This document shows, one piece after another, positions 8,773 to 15,966 of a stretch of DNA of 64,000 bases (its first letter is position 1; each line of letters starts with the position of its first letter). The position numbers and the translations under genes were made by a program. Where the stretch lies: the NCBI RefSeq assembly GCF_020176955.2, contig NZ_JAIUCZ020000004.1, positions 124,001 through 188,000 on the forward strand. Reading direction: 5' to 3'. The stretch is from Nocardia sp. alder85J (GTDB taxonomy: Bacteria > Actinomycetota > Actinomycetes > Mycobacteriales > Mycobacteriaceae). Below the pieces are notes generated by a model. That model had not been told where the DNA came from. It saw only the letters and a list, made by a program, of their open reading frames with translations, and ran no database searches.

Positions 8773-9119
8773 CGGGTGGCCTGTTTCGCGATGTGCGCGG
8801 CGGTTGCCGAATCCTGTTCGGTGACAGCGACTATCGCGCTCACCACGGCGCCGCCCAGCTCCAGCAGGGCGGTGCCGACCGCGGTGAGCGATCGGTCGGC
8901 TTCGCGGGCCGCAAGATGGTATGCCGCCGGGGTTTTCGTGCCGGGCAGGCCGGTGGTCAACGTGTCCGCGATCGCGCCGCCGCGGCCCAGCGTCTGGAGG
9001 TCCTGGCCCGCGGTGCCGAGCCCGTCGGCCAATCGGCGGCATGCTGATTTGTCCACGCGGACAACATCTCCCGGATGTGATCTCACGGCTGTGCCCCCCT
9101 GTCCGACCGACTGGCTCAC
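8769..9119 (-). CDS. Small WXG100/ESX-associated-type protein
   Basis: This 116-residue helical protein resembles the ESX-1 secretion-associated (type VII target) family. It has a short N-terminal region (VRVDKSACRRLADGLGTAGQ), a Gly hinge (LGRGG, rather than WXG) and a long second amphipathic half with many Ala (LTAVGTALLELGGAVVSAIVAV). There is no signal peptide. It is the first gene of a coupled three-gene unit with the DUF1023 hydrolase and LppA-like gene, and divergent from a YbaB-like gene, a layout typical of orphan type VII accessory loci. Partnership with the hydrolase's WXG-like N-terminus is inferred. A later start such as the Val near residue 20 cannot be excluded. Confidence 0.7.
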   Translation of the reverse strand: MSQSVGQGGTAVRSHPGDVVRVDKSACRRLADGLGTAGQDLQTLGRGGAIADTLTTGLPGTKTPAAYHLAAREADRSLTAVGTALLELGGAVVSAIVAVTEQDSATAAHIAKQATR

Positions 9120-9176
9120 CGACTGCGGCCACTATAGGCTTCCGGCAGCGGTATCACGAAGGGGGTGAACCCGCTG

Positions 9177-9611
9177 ATGGACGAGACGGATCCGCTCCCG
9201 GGAACCATCGAGCGGTTGCGAAATGCGGTGACCAGGCCCGTTGTTGCCACTGCGGCCGGGGGAACCGTGTCGGTGGAAGTCGGTGCCGATGGTGGTCTGC
9301 GTGCGATCCGGCTGACCGAGCACGGTCGCCGGCTCGATCCGGACACGCTGGTGGCGGTGATCGTGCGGTTGCATGCTGCCGCGTTGACGGAGTCCAGAAC
9401 TGCTGTGGCGCAGGCGGTTGCCGAGCTGGAGGCCGATCCGCGGCTGCGGTTGCGAGGCGCGCAGATCATGGATGCGCTGCGGCAACCGGTGCCGCGCGGC
9501 GAGGTCGAGGTGCGGGGGCGGCCCGATCGGCCCGCCGCATCGCGGCAGCCGACTCCGGAGGAAGAGGACGAGATGGATCGCTACTACCAGCGCAAGAGCT
9601 GGTTGGTGTAG
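9177..9611 (+). CDS. YbaB/EbfC-family-like protein
   Basis: A 144-residue protein resembling the YbaB/EbfC nucleoid-associated family as found beside type VII secretion genes. The pattern is a helical N-terminus, a beta hairpin (TVSVEVGADGGLRAIRLTEH), then a long helix (LVAVIVRLHAAALTESRTAVAQ) and an acidic, Arg-rich tail. ATG 9177 follows AAGGGGG at 9159-9165; GTG 9165 is an alternative adding four residues. It is transcribed away from the WXG-like/DUF1023 unit. DNA binding is the family expectation; a role as chaperone-like partner of the secreted small protein is equally possible. Confidence 0.7.
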   Translation: MDETDPLPGTIERLRNAVTRPVVATAAGGTVSVEVGADGGLRAIRLTEHGRRLDPDTLVAVIVRLHAAALTESRTAVAQAVAELEADPRLRLRGAQIMDALRQPVPRGEVEVRGRPDRPAASRQPTPEEEDEMDRYYQRKSWLV

Positions 9612-9705
9612 CGGTTGCCGGGGCCCGCGACCGCCGGTCGTGAGGTGTTCGGCGGGAATTCGGTTCGCACCCTTTGTTCCCGGTTCGTCCGGCTACCCTG
9701 CGTCC

Positions 9706-10878
9706 ATGAGGATGCTCGCTGTGCTGTTGGCCGGCCTGCTGGGGTTGGGTCTGCTCACCGGATGTGGTAATTCCACACGTAATTACAGTGATTCCGCGAT
9801 CGGGCCCGGTCCCGGGGCGCCGCCGGTCATGCGGGAGCAGGGGCCCGCGACGCCTGCCCCGGGTGGCGGCAACGGGTCCACCGATGCGCCGGTCGATCGC
9901 AAGGAGGTGGTCACCGGCAGCGTCGACATCACCACCTCGGATCCGATCGGGGCGGCCGCGAAGGTGGCCGATCAGGTGCACGCTGTCGACGGGCGGATCG
10001 ACAGCCGCTCCGAGCAGCCGGGAACCGACTCGGTGAAAGCCCATGCCACCCTGACGGTTCGGGTGCCCACCGACAAGACGGACGCGTTTCTGGCGGGGCT
10101 GAAAGCGGATGGTCGGGTCACCACCGTGACCACCAACCGCGAGGACGTCACCATGCAGTGGCAGGATCTCGACGCCCGGATCAAGGCGTTGCAGGCCTCG
10201 GTGGATCGGTTGCGCGCCTTGGTCTCCAGCGCCGCCAGTACCGCGGATCTGATCGCCGCCGAGAACGCGCTGTCCGGGCGGCAGGGCGATCTGGACAGCC
10301 TCACCGCGCGGAAACGGCACCTGGACGAGCAGATCGCGTTGTCGACGCTGACCATCGAGCTGAGCACCGACGAACCGCCGGGGTCGCAGCCGGACAGCTA
10401 TGGGGACCGGGTGGTGAAGGGCTGGCATTCGCTGATGGCGGCGCTGAAGGCGACCGGTAATGCGTTGCCGTGGATCGTGTTCCTGCTGATTGTGGCCGGC
10501 GTTGTCTGGGGTGTGCGGCGAGCAGTGCGGTGGCGCTTCAGGGGAAGGACCGGTCCGGAGTTCGCGACGCCGGGGCGTACGGCAGAGGGTGCGTCCGAGG
10601 AGCCGTCCGGGAGAGCTGTGCCCGATGCTCCGGGGTCCGCAGAGTCCGGGTCCGGGGAGCCGGAGTCGGAGGCTGAGCACGTGGAGTCGGCGGCCGGGCA
10701 GCCGGTGGCCGTCGATGCGGTGGCCGGGCAGCCGGTGGCCCGGGAGCCGTCGGCTGGGCTGCCCGCGGTCGGAGAGCCCGCGGCCGGACAGCAGTCGTCC
10801 GGAGAGCCCGCGGCCGGACAGCAGCCGTCCGGGAAGTCGGCTGCGGAGGGTGAGCGGGTGGAGTCGGCGGAGGAGTAG
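9706..10878 (+). CDS. DUF4349 lipoprotein with repetitive C-terminal tail
   Basis: This 390-residue protein starts at ATG 9706 with a lipoprotein signal peptide ending in the lipobox LLTGC (Cys 20). The body matches DUF4349: paired strands around VVTGSVDITTSDP and HATLTVRVPTDKTDAFLAGL, a coiled-coil hairpin (QDLDARIKALQASVDRLRAL through LDSLTARKRHLDEQI), and a C-terminal transmembrane helix near residue 260 (WIVFLLIVAGVVWGV) followed by Arg-rich residues. After the helix comes about 110 residues of cytoplasmic low-complexity repeats, including two near-identical 30-bp units coding EPAAGQQ-SG. DUF4349 proteins are envelope proteins of unknown function. The long repetitive tail is unusual and looks like recent repeat growth. 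Confidence 0.85.
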   Translation: MRMLAVLLAGLLGLGLLTGCGNSTRNYSDSAIGPGPGAPPVMREQGPATPAPGGGNGSTDAPVDRKEVVTGSVDITTSDPIGAAAKVADQVHAVDGRIDSRSEQPGTDSVKAHATLTVRVPTDKTDAFLAGLKADGRVTTVTTNREDVTMQWQDLDARIKALQASVDRLRALVSSAASTADLIAAENALSGRQGDLDSLTARKRHLDEQIALSTLTIELSTDEPPGSQPDSYGDRVVKGWHSLMAALKATGNALPWIVFLLIVAGVVWGVRRAVRWRFRGRTGPEFATPGRTAEGASEEPSGRAVPDAPGSAESGSGEPESEAEHVESAAGQPVAVDAVAGQPVAREPSAGLPAVGEPAAGQQSSGEPAAGQQPSGKSAAEGERVESAEE

Positions 10879-11161
10879 ATGCCGCCGCGGGCGAAGCCGC
10901 TGGGGCGGAGAAGAATTCCGCCACGGAGTGACGGACGGGCGTTCGGTCTGAACGAGTTCGCCGCGCCGGACGTAATTCGGAAGGACAGGCGAAGTGCCCG
11001 GTCCGGACGTGCTTGCCGGTCCGGGACGCGATGCGTGACGACAGGTGCGGTGGCGGTTCGGTCCAGGGGTCGCGGGCGGCAATTCGGGCAATTACGCTGT
11101 GCCGCGCCCCTGCCGGGCAGGGGCGCGGTGCCGGTTCGGATGAGGAAAGAGGGCGGCAGCA

Positions 11162-11887
11162 GTGACCAATGACATCGTCGCGATCGTGCGGCAGTTCGAG
11201 AAGGGGGTCGTGTTCCGGCTCGGGAAGGTGCAGGCTGTGCGGGAGCCGGGGTTGCGGTTCATGCTCCCGTTCGTCGATCGCATGGAGAAGGTGAGCATGC
11301 GCACGGTGACCATGCCGATCGCGTCCCAGCAGGTGATCACGCGGGACAACGTGTCCATCGCGCTGGCCGCGGTGGCCTACTACAGATGCGTCGATGCGGC
11401 CCTGTCACTGGTGGCGATCGAGGATGTCCGGCAGGCCATCGATCAGATCGCGCAGACCACCGTGCGTAACGTGATCGGCCGCACCACGCTCGATCAGGTG
11501 CTGTCGGAGACCGAGCGGCTGAACGAGCAGATCAAGATCATTCTCGACGCCACCACCGAGAAGTGGGGTGTGCTGGTGGAAATGGTGGAGCTCAAGGACA
11601 TCGAGCTGCCGGAGTCGTTGAAGCGGGCCATGGCTCGTGAGGCCGAGGCGGAGCGGGAGAAGCGGGCGAAGATCATCGCGGCGGAGGGCGAGGCGTTGTC
11701 GGTGGCCAAACTGGCCGAGGCGGCGGATGTCATCGCCGCGCACCCGATCGCCCTCCAATTGCGGAATCTGCAAGTGCTGTCCGAGATCTCCACCGAGCAC
11801 AACTCGACCATCGTGTTCCCGGCGCAGTTCCTCGACAGCGTCCGGGCGATCGGCGGATTCGTGCAGCGGGAGGTCGAGGCGGGCTGA
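11162..11887 (+). CDS. Stomatin/slipin-like SPFH protein lacking N-terminal anchor
   Basis: A 241-residue SPFH (band-7) protein. It has the characteristic FEKGVVFRLGKVQAVREPG opening, FMLPFVDRMEKVSMRT, QQVITRDNVSIALAAVAYYR and the long coiled-coil around LKRAMAREAEAEREKRAKII, ending with the oligomerisation segment. Usual slipins begin with a 20-30-residue hydrophobic helix. Here the GTG start at 11162 gives only MTNDIVAIVRQ before the SPFH domain, and an in-frame TGA at 11141 rules out a longer version. The protein may thus be soluble, peripheral, or recruited by a partner. The upstream 280 bp hold no convincing gene, and no NfeD partner is adjacent. Confidence 0.85.
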   Translation: MTNDIVAIVRQFEKGVVFRLGKVQAVREPGLRFMLPFVDRMEKVSMRTVTMPIASQQVITRDNVSIALAAVAYYRCVDAALSLVAIEDVRQAIDQIAQTTVRNVIGRTTLDQVLSETERLNEQIKIILDATTEKWGVLVEMVELKDIELPESLKRAMAREAEAEREKRAKIIAAEGEALSVAKLAEAADVIAAHPIALQLRNLQVLSEISTEHNSTIVFPAQFLDSVRAIGGFVQREVEAG

Positions 11888-11905
11888 TCGCGGGCCGGCC
11901 CGGGA

Positions 11906-12373
11906 TCACGCGGCTGGACGGACCTCCAGGGCACCGTCGGCGAGCACCCGGGCCAGCTCGTGCCACCGGCGGTGCCGCCAGCGGAACATGACGTGCACGA
12001 ACAGCCGGGCGCCGAGTCCGAGGACGCCGTCGTCGGTCTCGATCTCGTCGGTGTACCGGCAACTGGTCGCGGTGAGCGGTTCGAAGGTCAGGCGGTGGTT
12101 CCAGATCCGGACCGGACCGCCCCATTCATTGGTGTAGATCTCGGTGGGGGTGAGCCGGACCAGGCGGAGATGGTGATGCCAGGACGGCACGACACCGAAC
12201 CACCAGAGCCGGGCCGAGCCCTCGACGCCGGGTTCGACCAGGTCGGGCAGCGTCAGGCCGGGGGTCGTGAGGATCGGGTGGACGACGTATGCGAACAACG
12301 CGGGGGTGGCGGCCAGGGCGCGGGCGGTGGCGGCGGATATCGGGAGAGTGGTACTTAGGGTTACCTTACTCAT
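11906..12373 (-). CDS. SRPBCC (polyketide cyclase-like) family protein
   Basis: A 155-residue protein with the general SRPBCC helix-grip pattern: an opening strand and short helix (TLSTTLPISAATARALA), repeated antiparallel strands (HHLRLVRLTPTEIYTNEWGG, NHRLTFEPLTATSCRYTDEI) and a final long helix (FVHVMFRWRHRRWHELAR). Such proteins bind hydrophobic ligands. ATG 12373 is chosen; the longer frame to 12604 would overlap the divergent oxidoreductase gene and shows no family similarity. It is convergent with the slipin gene. The ligand and role are unknown. Confidence 0.72.
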   Translation of the reverse strand: MSKVTLSTTLPISAATARALAATPALFAYVVHPILTTPGLTLPDLVEPGVEGSARLWWFGVVPSWHHHLRLVRLTPTEIYTNEWGGPVRIWNHRLTFEPLTATSCRYTDEIETDDGVLGLGARLFVHVMFRWRHRRWHELARVLADGALEVRPAA

Positions 12374-12489
12374 GACGGTATGGTCGCCGGTCCGGGGCTG
12401 CCGGGCAAGAGTTGTGGCGACATTCGAATTCGCGCATCGGTCCGACGGTGCCCGTGAGTCGGTCCACCACGCGTGTGCGCCGGCTGTCG

Positions 12490-13413
12490 ATGGATGCCGG
12501 TCGCAGCGTACCGGGCCCGGGAATGCCCGGCGCCGGGGGAGCGTTGACCCCGGCCGTGACCGGACTGCGCATCGGCGTCGCCCCGCATCGGCTCTGGGCG
12601 GCAACGGAATCCGAACTGGACGGGGTGCTCGAGCACGCCCGGCTCGCCGAGCGGCTGGGCTTCGATCATCTGATCGCGGGCAGCCACCTGCTCGACACCG
12701 AACTGGGCCCGACGCTGGAGCCGGTGACGATGCTGGCGGTGATCGCCGGGGCGACCTCGCGGATCCGGCTGGCGACCAGCGTGCTGATCCTGCCGCTGTA
12801 CAACCCGGTCGTGCTGGCCAACCAGGCGGCCACGCTGGACCGGCTCTCCGGTGGGCGATTCACCCTCGGTGTCGGAACGGGCTGGCACGCTGGTGAATTC
12901 GAGGCCGTAGGGTCGCCGTTCGGTGAGCGCGGCCGTCGTACGGACGAGTACCTCGCCACCCTGCGCACCCTGTGGGAGAAGGATTCCGCGACGGTGAAGA
13001 TCGCGGCGGCGCCGAGCACACCAGGCGGCCCCGAAGTGTGGGTGGGCGGCGGCAGTACCGCCGCGCTGCGGCGAGCCGTGCGTTTCGGTGACGCCTGGCA
13101 CGGCTCCGGTCTGGACCCGAAAGCTTTGCGGGAGACACACATTCGCCTCCGCGACCTCGCCGACGCGGCCGGCCGCCCCGAACCGGCCGTCACCGTCGGC
13201 GGGTTCCTGGTGCCACCGGGATTCGATACCGCGGTCGAGGCCCCAGGACATCACCTCGGCGGCGCCCGGCCCACCGCGGCAAGTGTGCTGGACGAGCTCG
13301 GCGAGCTGGCCGCGGCCGGAGCAACGGCATATTCGCTGTGGTTGCCAGTCCCGACAGCGCAGTTCGCCGACGCGCTGGCGTGGGTCGCCGAACAGGTCGT
13401 CGCCGCGAGTTAG
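12490..13413 (+). CDS. LLM-class F420-dependent oxidoreductase (TIGR03620-like)
   Basis: A luciferase-like fold protein of about 307 residues. Diagnostic segments are RLGFDHLIAGSH, the IRLATSVLILPLYNPVVLANQ strand, LSGGRFTLGVGTGWHAGEF with the catalytic-region W and E, and VWVGGGSTAALRRAVRFGDAWHG. The sequence resembles the TIGR03620 F420-dependent subgroup. Several starts are possible; ATG 12490 is chosen, but ATG 12523 or another near residue 40 would leave the domain intact. It stands alone, divergent from the SRPBCC gene, with a tandem-repeat block after its stop. Substrate unknown. Confidence 0.85.
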   Translation: MDAGRSVPGPGMPGAGGALTPAVTGLRIGVAPHRLWAATESELDGVLEHARLAERLGFDHLIAGSHLLDTELGPTLEPVTMLAVIAGATSRIRLATSVLILPLYNPVVLANQAATLDRLSGGRFTLGVGTGWHAGEFEAVGSPFGERGRRTDEYLATLRTLWEKDSATVKIAAAPSTPGGPEVWVGGGSTAALRRAVRFGDAWHGSGLDPKALRETHIRLRDLADAAGRPEPAVTVGGFLVPPGFDTAVEAPGHHLGGARPTAASVLDELGELAAAGATAYSLWLPVPTAQFADALAWVAEQVVAAS

Positions 13414-13602
13414 AGGTGATCCCGCTGGCACCACCCCACGCGGGTCGTCGCATGCGAGGGCGATCTCGATCGGCAGCGGACGACGCTCCCAGCGCACAGA
13501 TGCCGCCGTACCAGGGCCGATCCGTCGGCGCCGCTGTGCAGAATCGTTGCTGCCGCGCGCTTGTGCATTCCGGTTGGAACGCCCTGTTGAGCCGCCGAAC
13601 TC

Positions 13603-13830
13603 GTGGTCGCCACACATGTGGGCAAACCCGATTCGGCGTCGCCGGACGACGTTGTTGCCGAGTGTCTGGGGAGATCCTGGTCGGTGTCGTCGAGCAGGTT
13701 GTTGCCGAGTGTCTGGGGAGGATCCTGGTTGGCATCGCCGAGCAGGTTGTTGCCGCGCATCCGGGCAAACCCCGGTTGGCGTCGCCGGACGCGTCGCCGC
13801 CACGTATCCAGGCAGACTCCGGTTGGCGGA
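13603..13830. repeat. ~48-bp imperfect tandem repeat, about five units
   Basis: Units begin near 13603, 13651, 13698, 13746 and 13791 (spacing 48, 47, 48, 45 bp). The best conserved parts are GTTGTTGCCGAGTGTCTGGG and a TGGTTGGCGTCGCCG-like segment; the two central units are nearly identical. The units abut without unique spacers, so this is not a CRISPR array. The block lies in the gap between the stop of the LLM oxidoreductase gene (13413) and the stop of the convergent DUF3558 gene (13861). The rest of that 445-bp gap shows no gene. Indels break any reading frame, so it is not coding. Confidence 0.85.
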
Positions 13831-13860
13831 ATCGACGCGCAGGTCGCGCATCATGGCCGA

Positions 13861-14466
13861 TTACTTCGGCAGGTCGGACTCCAGCGCGCTGGCGTACTTG
13901 ACCGCCAGCTTGCAGGGTGGCAGGTCGCCGCTGCCCGCCTTGATGTCGGCCCGCCAGACCACCAGCACCTCGAACATGCCCTGCGCCGCCGGCATGGCCG
14001 CGTAGCAGCGCAGGTGATCGGGGTCGATGGCGACGGCGGTGAAACCGGAGCGGGAGCCGATTTTCACATCTTGATAGTCGGTGACGGTGGCGTTGTCGCG
14101 ACCCTGGGCGAGGGTCCGGCTGGTGGACAGCAGTGAGACCAGATACTTGTCGGAATCGGTCGGCTTCCAGTGACAGACCAGCCATACATCGCTCTGGGTC
14201 TCGTCGACGGCCTTGGTTTTCGGATCCAGACCGGCGCTGCGCAGCGCCTTGTCCCCGAGGTCCGAGCAGGGATCGAACAGTCGGCCGCCGCTGAAGGTGC
14301 TGGTCGGCCCAGCGCTCGTCGCCGACGCCGTGGCCGCCGCGCCGGCCCCACTCGACGTGCTGGATGTGCCGCCGCCACTCCCGCCGGAGGAGCAACCGCC
14401 GACCGCCGTCGCGACGACGAGCGCTGGCAGGACCCGGCGGCCGAGCGAGGTGGCGAGCGACGGCAT
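13861..14466 (-). CDS. DUF3558 lipoprotein
   Basis: A 201-residue secreted lipoprotein. The signal peptide ends in the lipobox AVGGC near residue 25, then a Ser/Gly/Ala/Thr-rich linker to about residue 60, then the DUF3558 domain with FDPCSDLGDKALRSAGLDP, VCHWKP, the SGFTAVAIDPDHLRCYA strand and the final LPPCKLAVKYASALE. The conserved Cys residues probably pair outside the membrane. DUF3558 lipoproteins are numerous in Nocardia and Mycobacterium; their function is unknown. Start ATG 14466. A long non-coding region lies upstream. Confidence 0.88.
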   Translation of the reverse strand: MPSLATSLGRRVLPALVVATAVGGCSSGGSGGGTSSTSSGAGAAATASATSAGPTSTFSGGRLFDPCSDLGDKALRSAGLDPKTKAVDETQSDVWLVCHWKPTDSDKYLVSLLSTSRTLAQGRDNATVTDYQDVKIGSRSGFTAVAIDPDHLRCYAAMPAAQGMFEVLVVWRADIKAGSGDLPPCKLAVKYASALESDLPK

Positions 14467-14773
14467 CGATGACTCCTGTCCGGGGGCAAATAGTCAGCAA
14501 ACAGCCTAACTGGTGTCCAAGCCTCCCGTGCACAGGTTCGCGACCCGGCCCTGTCCGCGCCCCACCTCACCCAGTGCGGTCACAACACACAGACACCACA
14601 CCGATATCCGCGGCCCAACTGCGGTCCGCTCGCCCCGGCCACTGGTCCGCAGGGCTGGATACTCCCGTTCGCGCCCACCTCCGGCTCCCCCGGCCCGGCC
14701 ACCAATCCGCACGCCCAAACCTCCTGCCCGCCACCCGGTTCCCTCCAACCCATCACCGATCCGCAGGCCCAGC

Positions 14774-14889
14774 CCCCTCGCGTTCTCTCCCCGGCTCCCC
14801 CCAGTAGCGGTCACCGTTCCGCAGGCCCGGTCCCCTCGGGTTCTCTTCCGGCTCACCCCCCAGTAGCGGTCACCGTTCCGCAGGCTCAC
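14774..14889. repeat. Duplicated ~58-bp unit
   Basis: Two adjacent copies (about 14774-14830 and 14832-14889) share CAGTAGCGGTCACCGTTCCG followed by CAGG, and a CCCTCG(C/G)GTTCTCT stretch, with small indels between. Further degraded copies lie to the left. This is seen directly; its age and function are unknown. Confidence 0.7.
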
Positions 14890-15003
14890 CCTCACTCGCC
14901 TTCGTTTCACGCCCCAGCTCTCCAATTCGGTCACCCCCGAGCAGCCCCGGCATTCGGCTCGCCCGCTGAGGGCCCGGTCACCCCCGAGTAGGCATACCCC
15001 GAA

Positions 15004-15138
15004 TGTTCTCGGCCCGTCTCGATTCTGGACTGACGGAGCGGGGGAGCGAAGCGGAGGAGCGGAGGAGGGAAGAATCGAGACTGAGGGGCCGAGAACCCGC
15101 CGGAGCGAAGCGGAGGCCAAAAACACAGCCGGTCACCA
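15004..15138 (+). repeat. Dispersed hairpin repeat, copy 1
   Basis: This 135-bp element is about 85-90 percent identical by hand alignment to 45794-45927. Outer arms GTTCTCGGCCC (from 15006) and GGGCCGAGAAC pair, and inner arms GTCTCGATTCT and AGAATCGAGAC pair, giving a 22-bp stem with a 4-nt bulge and a ~45-nt purine-rich loop. A second part (CCGGAGCGAAGCGGAGGCC) follows the stem. It differs from copy 2 by paired substitutions that keep the stem. It lies in the non-coding region downstream of the monooxygenase gene. Confidence 0.88.
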
Positions 15139-15365
15139 CCGAGAAGGCAAAACCCTCAGTGTCCCCACCCCGACGCCGGTCCGCTCCACCCGACCGGAGA
15201 ACTGGCCGGCAGAGCCCGACACCCCGTTTCCCGCCGCCCCCAGCACACCCCACCCCGTCACCAAGCCGCCCAACCTCAACCCGACTCGATCCTCCGCCGA
15301 CAGAGCAGAAAAGAGAACACCAACCCCCACAACCCACCCCCGCGAAGCCCAAACCACAACTACAC

Positions 15366-15683
15366 CTACTTCAACACCGCAGCGATCTCATAGTGGTTGG
15401 GCTGTGCACTCTCGATCAACTCCCCGACCCGGCGCATGGCCCCGAGAATGCGAGGATCGGTCCGAGTAGCAGTCTTCAACGCTGCCACCGACTCCCAGTG
15501 CATGCAGTTGATCACCTGCGTGCCATCCAGACTGCGCAAGATCTGCATGCTGCGCAGCCCAGGAATATCGGAGGGATCGCCCGCGGACACGATCAGGTCG
15601 ACAAGCGCCTGCTGCCGCTCTGCCCGCACAGTGAAGACATTGAAGGCCAGAATCCCGTCCTGGCCACTGGAAACGATGTTCAT
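15366..15683 (-). CDS. ABM-domain (antibiotic biosynthesis monooxygenase-like) protein
   Basis: A 105-residue small protein of the dimeric alpha/beta-barrel ABM type: an opening strand (ILAFNVFTVRAERQQALVDL), a helix, the LRSMQILRSLDGTQVINCMHWES strand pair with the family's His-Trp, and a terminal helix and strand. ABM proteins act as cofactor-free monooxygenases, haem degraders or stress proteins; no specific substrate can be assigned. ATG 15683 is chosen; a longer frame to 15704 runs into the IS end. An IS4-family element is inserted 17 bp upstream of this start, so the gene has lost its native promoter and may now depend on the IS or be silent. Confidence 0.78.
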   Translation of the reverse strand: MNIVSSGQDGILAFNVFTVRAERQQALVDLIVSAGDPSDIPGLRSMQILRSLDGTQVINCMHWESVAALKTATRTDPRILGAMRRVGELIESAQPNHYEIAAVLK

Positions 15684-15699
15684 ACCAGTCGAGGTTAGC

Positions 15700-15720
15700 C
15701 CCAATACCAGTGACTTAGGG
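15700..15720 (+). repeat. IS left terminal inverted repeat
   Basis: Reads CCCAATACCAGTGACTTA plus three further bases inward and matches the complement of 17211-17231 at 20 of 21 positions. Confidence 0.9.
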
Positions 15721-15966
15721 TTTTGGTCTGCGTGTAGCGTTCTTGGCCGTTGTGGTGGTCGGTGTGGTGCGCCAGTGCGGGGCGATGGTGACCGCGTCGA
15801 GTGGTTCTGGTTGTCGTGGAACGGGTTTGCGGTGCTCGTCGCGTTTGACCTTGAAGCTGGACATCTTGCGTTTGACGACGCGGGGGTTGGTTCGGCCGTG
15901 TCGGGCGGGTAGCAGGTGGCGGGCGATTTCCCGCACGCCTCCGGTGAGTGCTTGTGCGAGGTGGTC
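15715..15966 (-). CDS. IS4-family transposase, C-terminal part in shifted frame
   Basis: Read in the frame +1 to the main transposase ORF, this gives about 83 residues: DHLAQALTGGVREIARHLL, then GRTNPRVVKRKMSSFKVKRDEH and a Thr/Pro-rich tail reaching the left inverted repeat. The segment NPRVVKRKMSSF is a standard C-terminal feature of actinobacterial IS4-family transposases, so it belongs to the same protein. It has no ribosome site or start of its own and would be made only by frameshifting. Confidence 0.65.
   Translation of the reverse strand, partial: DHLAQALTGGVREIARHLLPARHGRTNPRVVKRKMSSFKVKRDEHRKPVPRQPEPLDAVTIAPHWRTTPTTTTAKNATRRPKP

Larger units (their letters stand above)
14467..15365. 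other. Non-coding cytosine-rich region with degenerate repeats
   Basis: About 900 bp between the DUF3558 start and the monooxygenase stop hold no convincing gene. The plus strand is markedly C-rich and G-poor over roughly 14560-14990 and 15160-15365. Within it lie short repeats of the type CGATCCGCAGGCCC and the duplicated ~58-bp unit at 14774-14889. At 15004-15138 there is a copy of the dispersed hairpin repeat listed separately. Open frames across this stretch encode only Pro/Arg/Ser-rich strings. Confidence 0.7.

Noticed and set aside
9466..11091. 541-codon minus-strand frame opposite the DUF4349 lipoprotein
   Set aside because: Low-complexity shadow; the plus strand has signal peptide, lipobox and family motifs.
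10879..11172. 97-codon frame between the DUF4349 gene and the slipin gene
   Set aside because: Arg/Gly/Ser-rich, no ribosome site, overlaps the slipin start; judged intergenic.
13603..13830. CRISPR array at the 48-bp repeats
   Set aside because: Units abut without unique spacers and vary among themselves; no cas gene is nearby.
15003..15698. 231-codon plus-strand frame through the hairpin repeat and ABM gene
   Set aside because: Its first part is the dispersed repeat, and the rest is antisense to the ABM-domain protein. The similar frame at copy 2 (45794) only reflects the shared DNA repeat.
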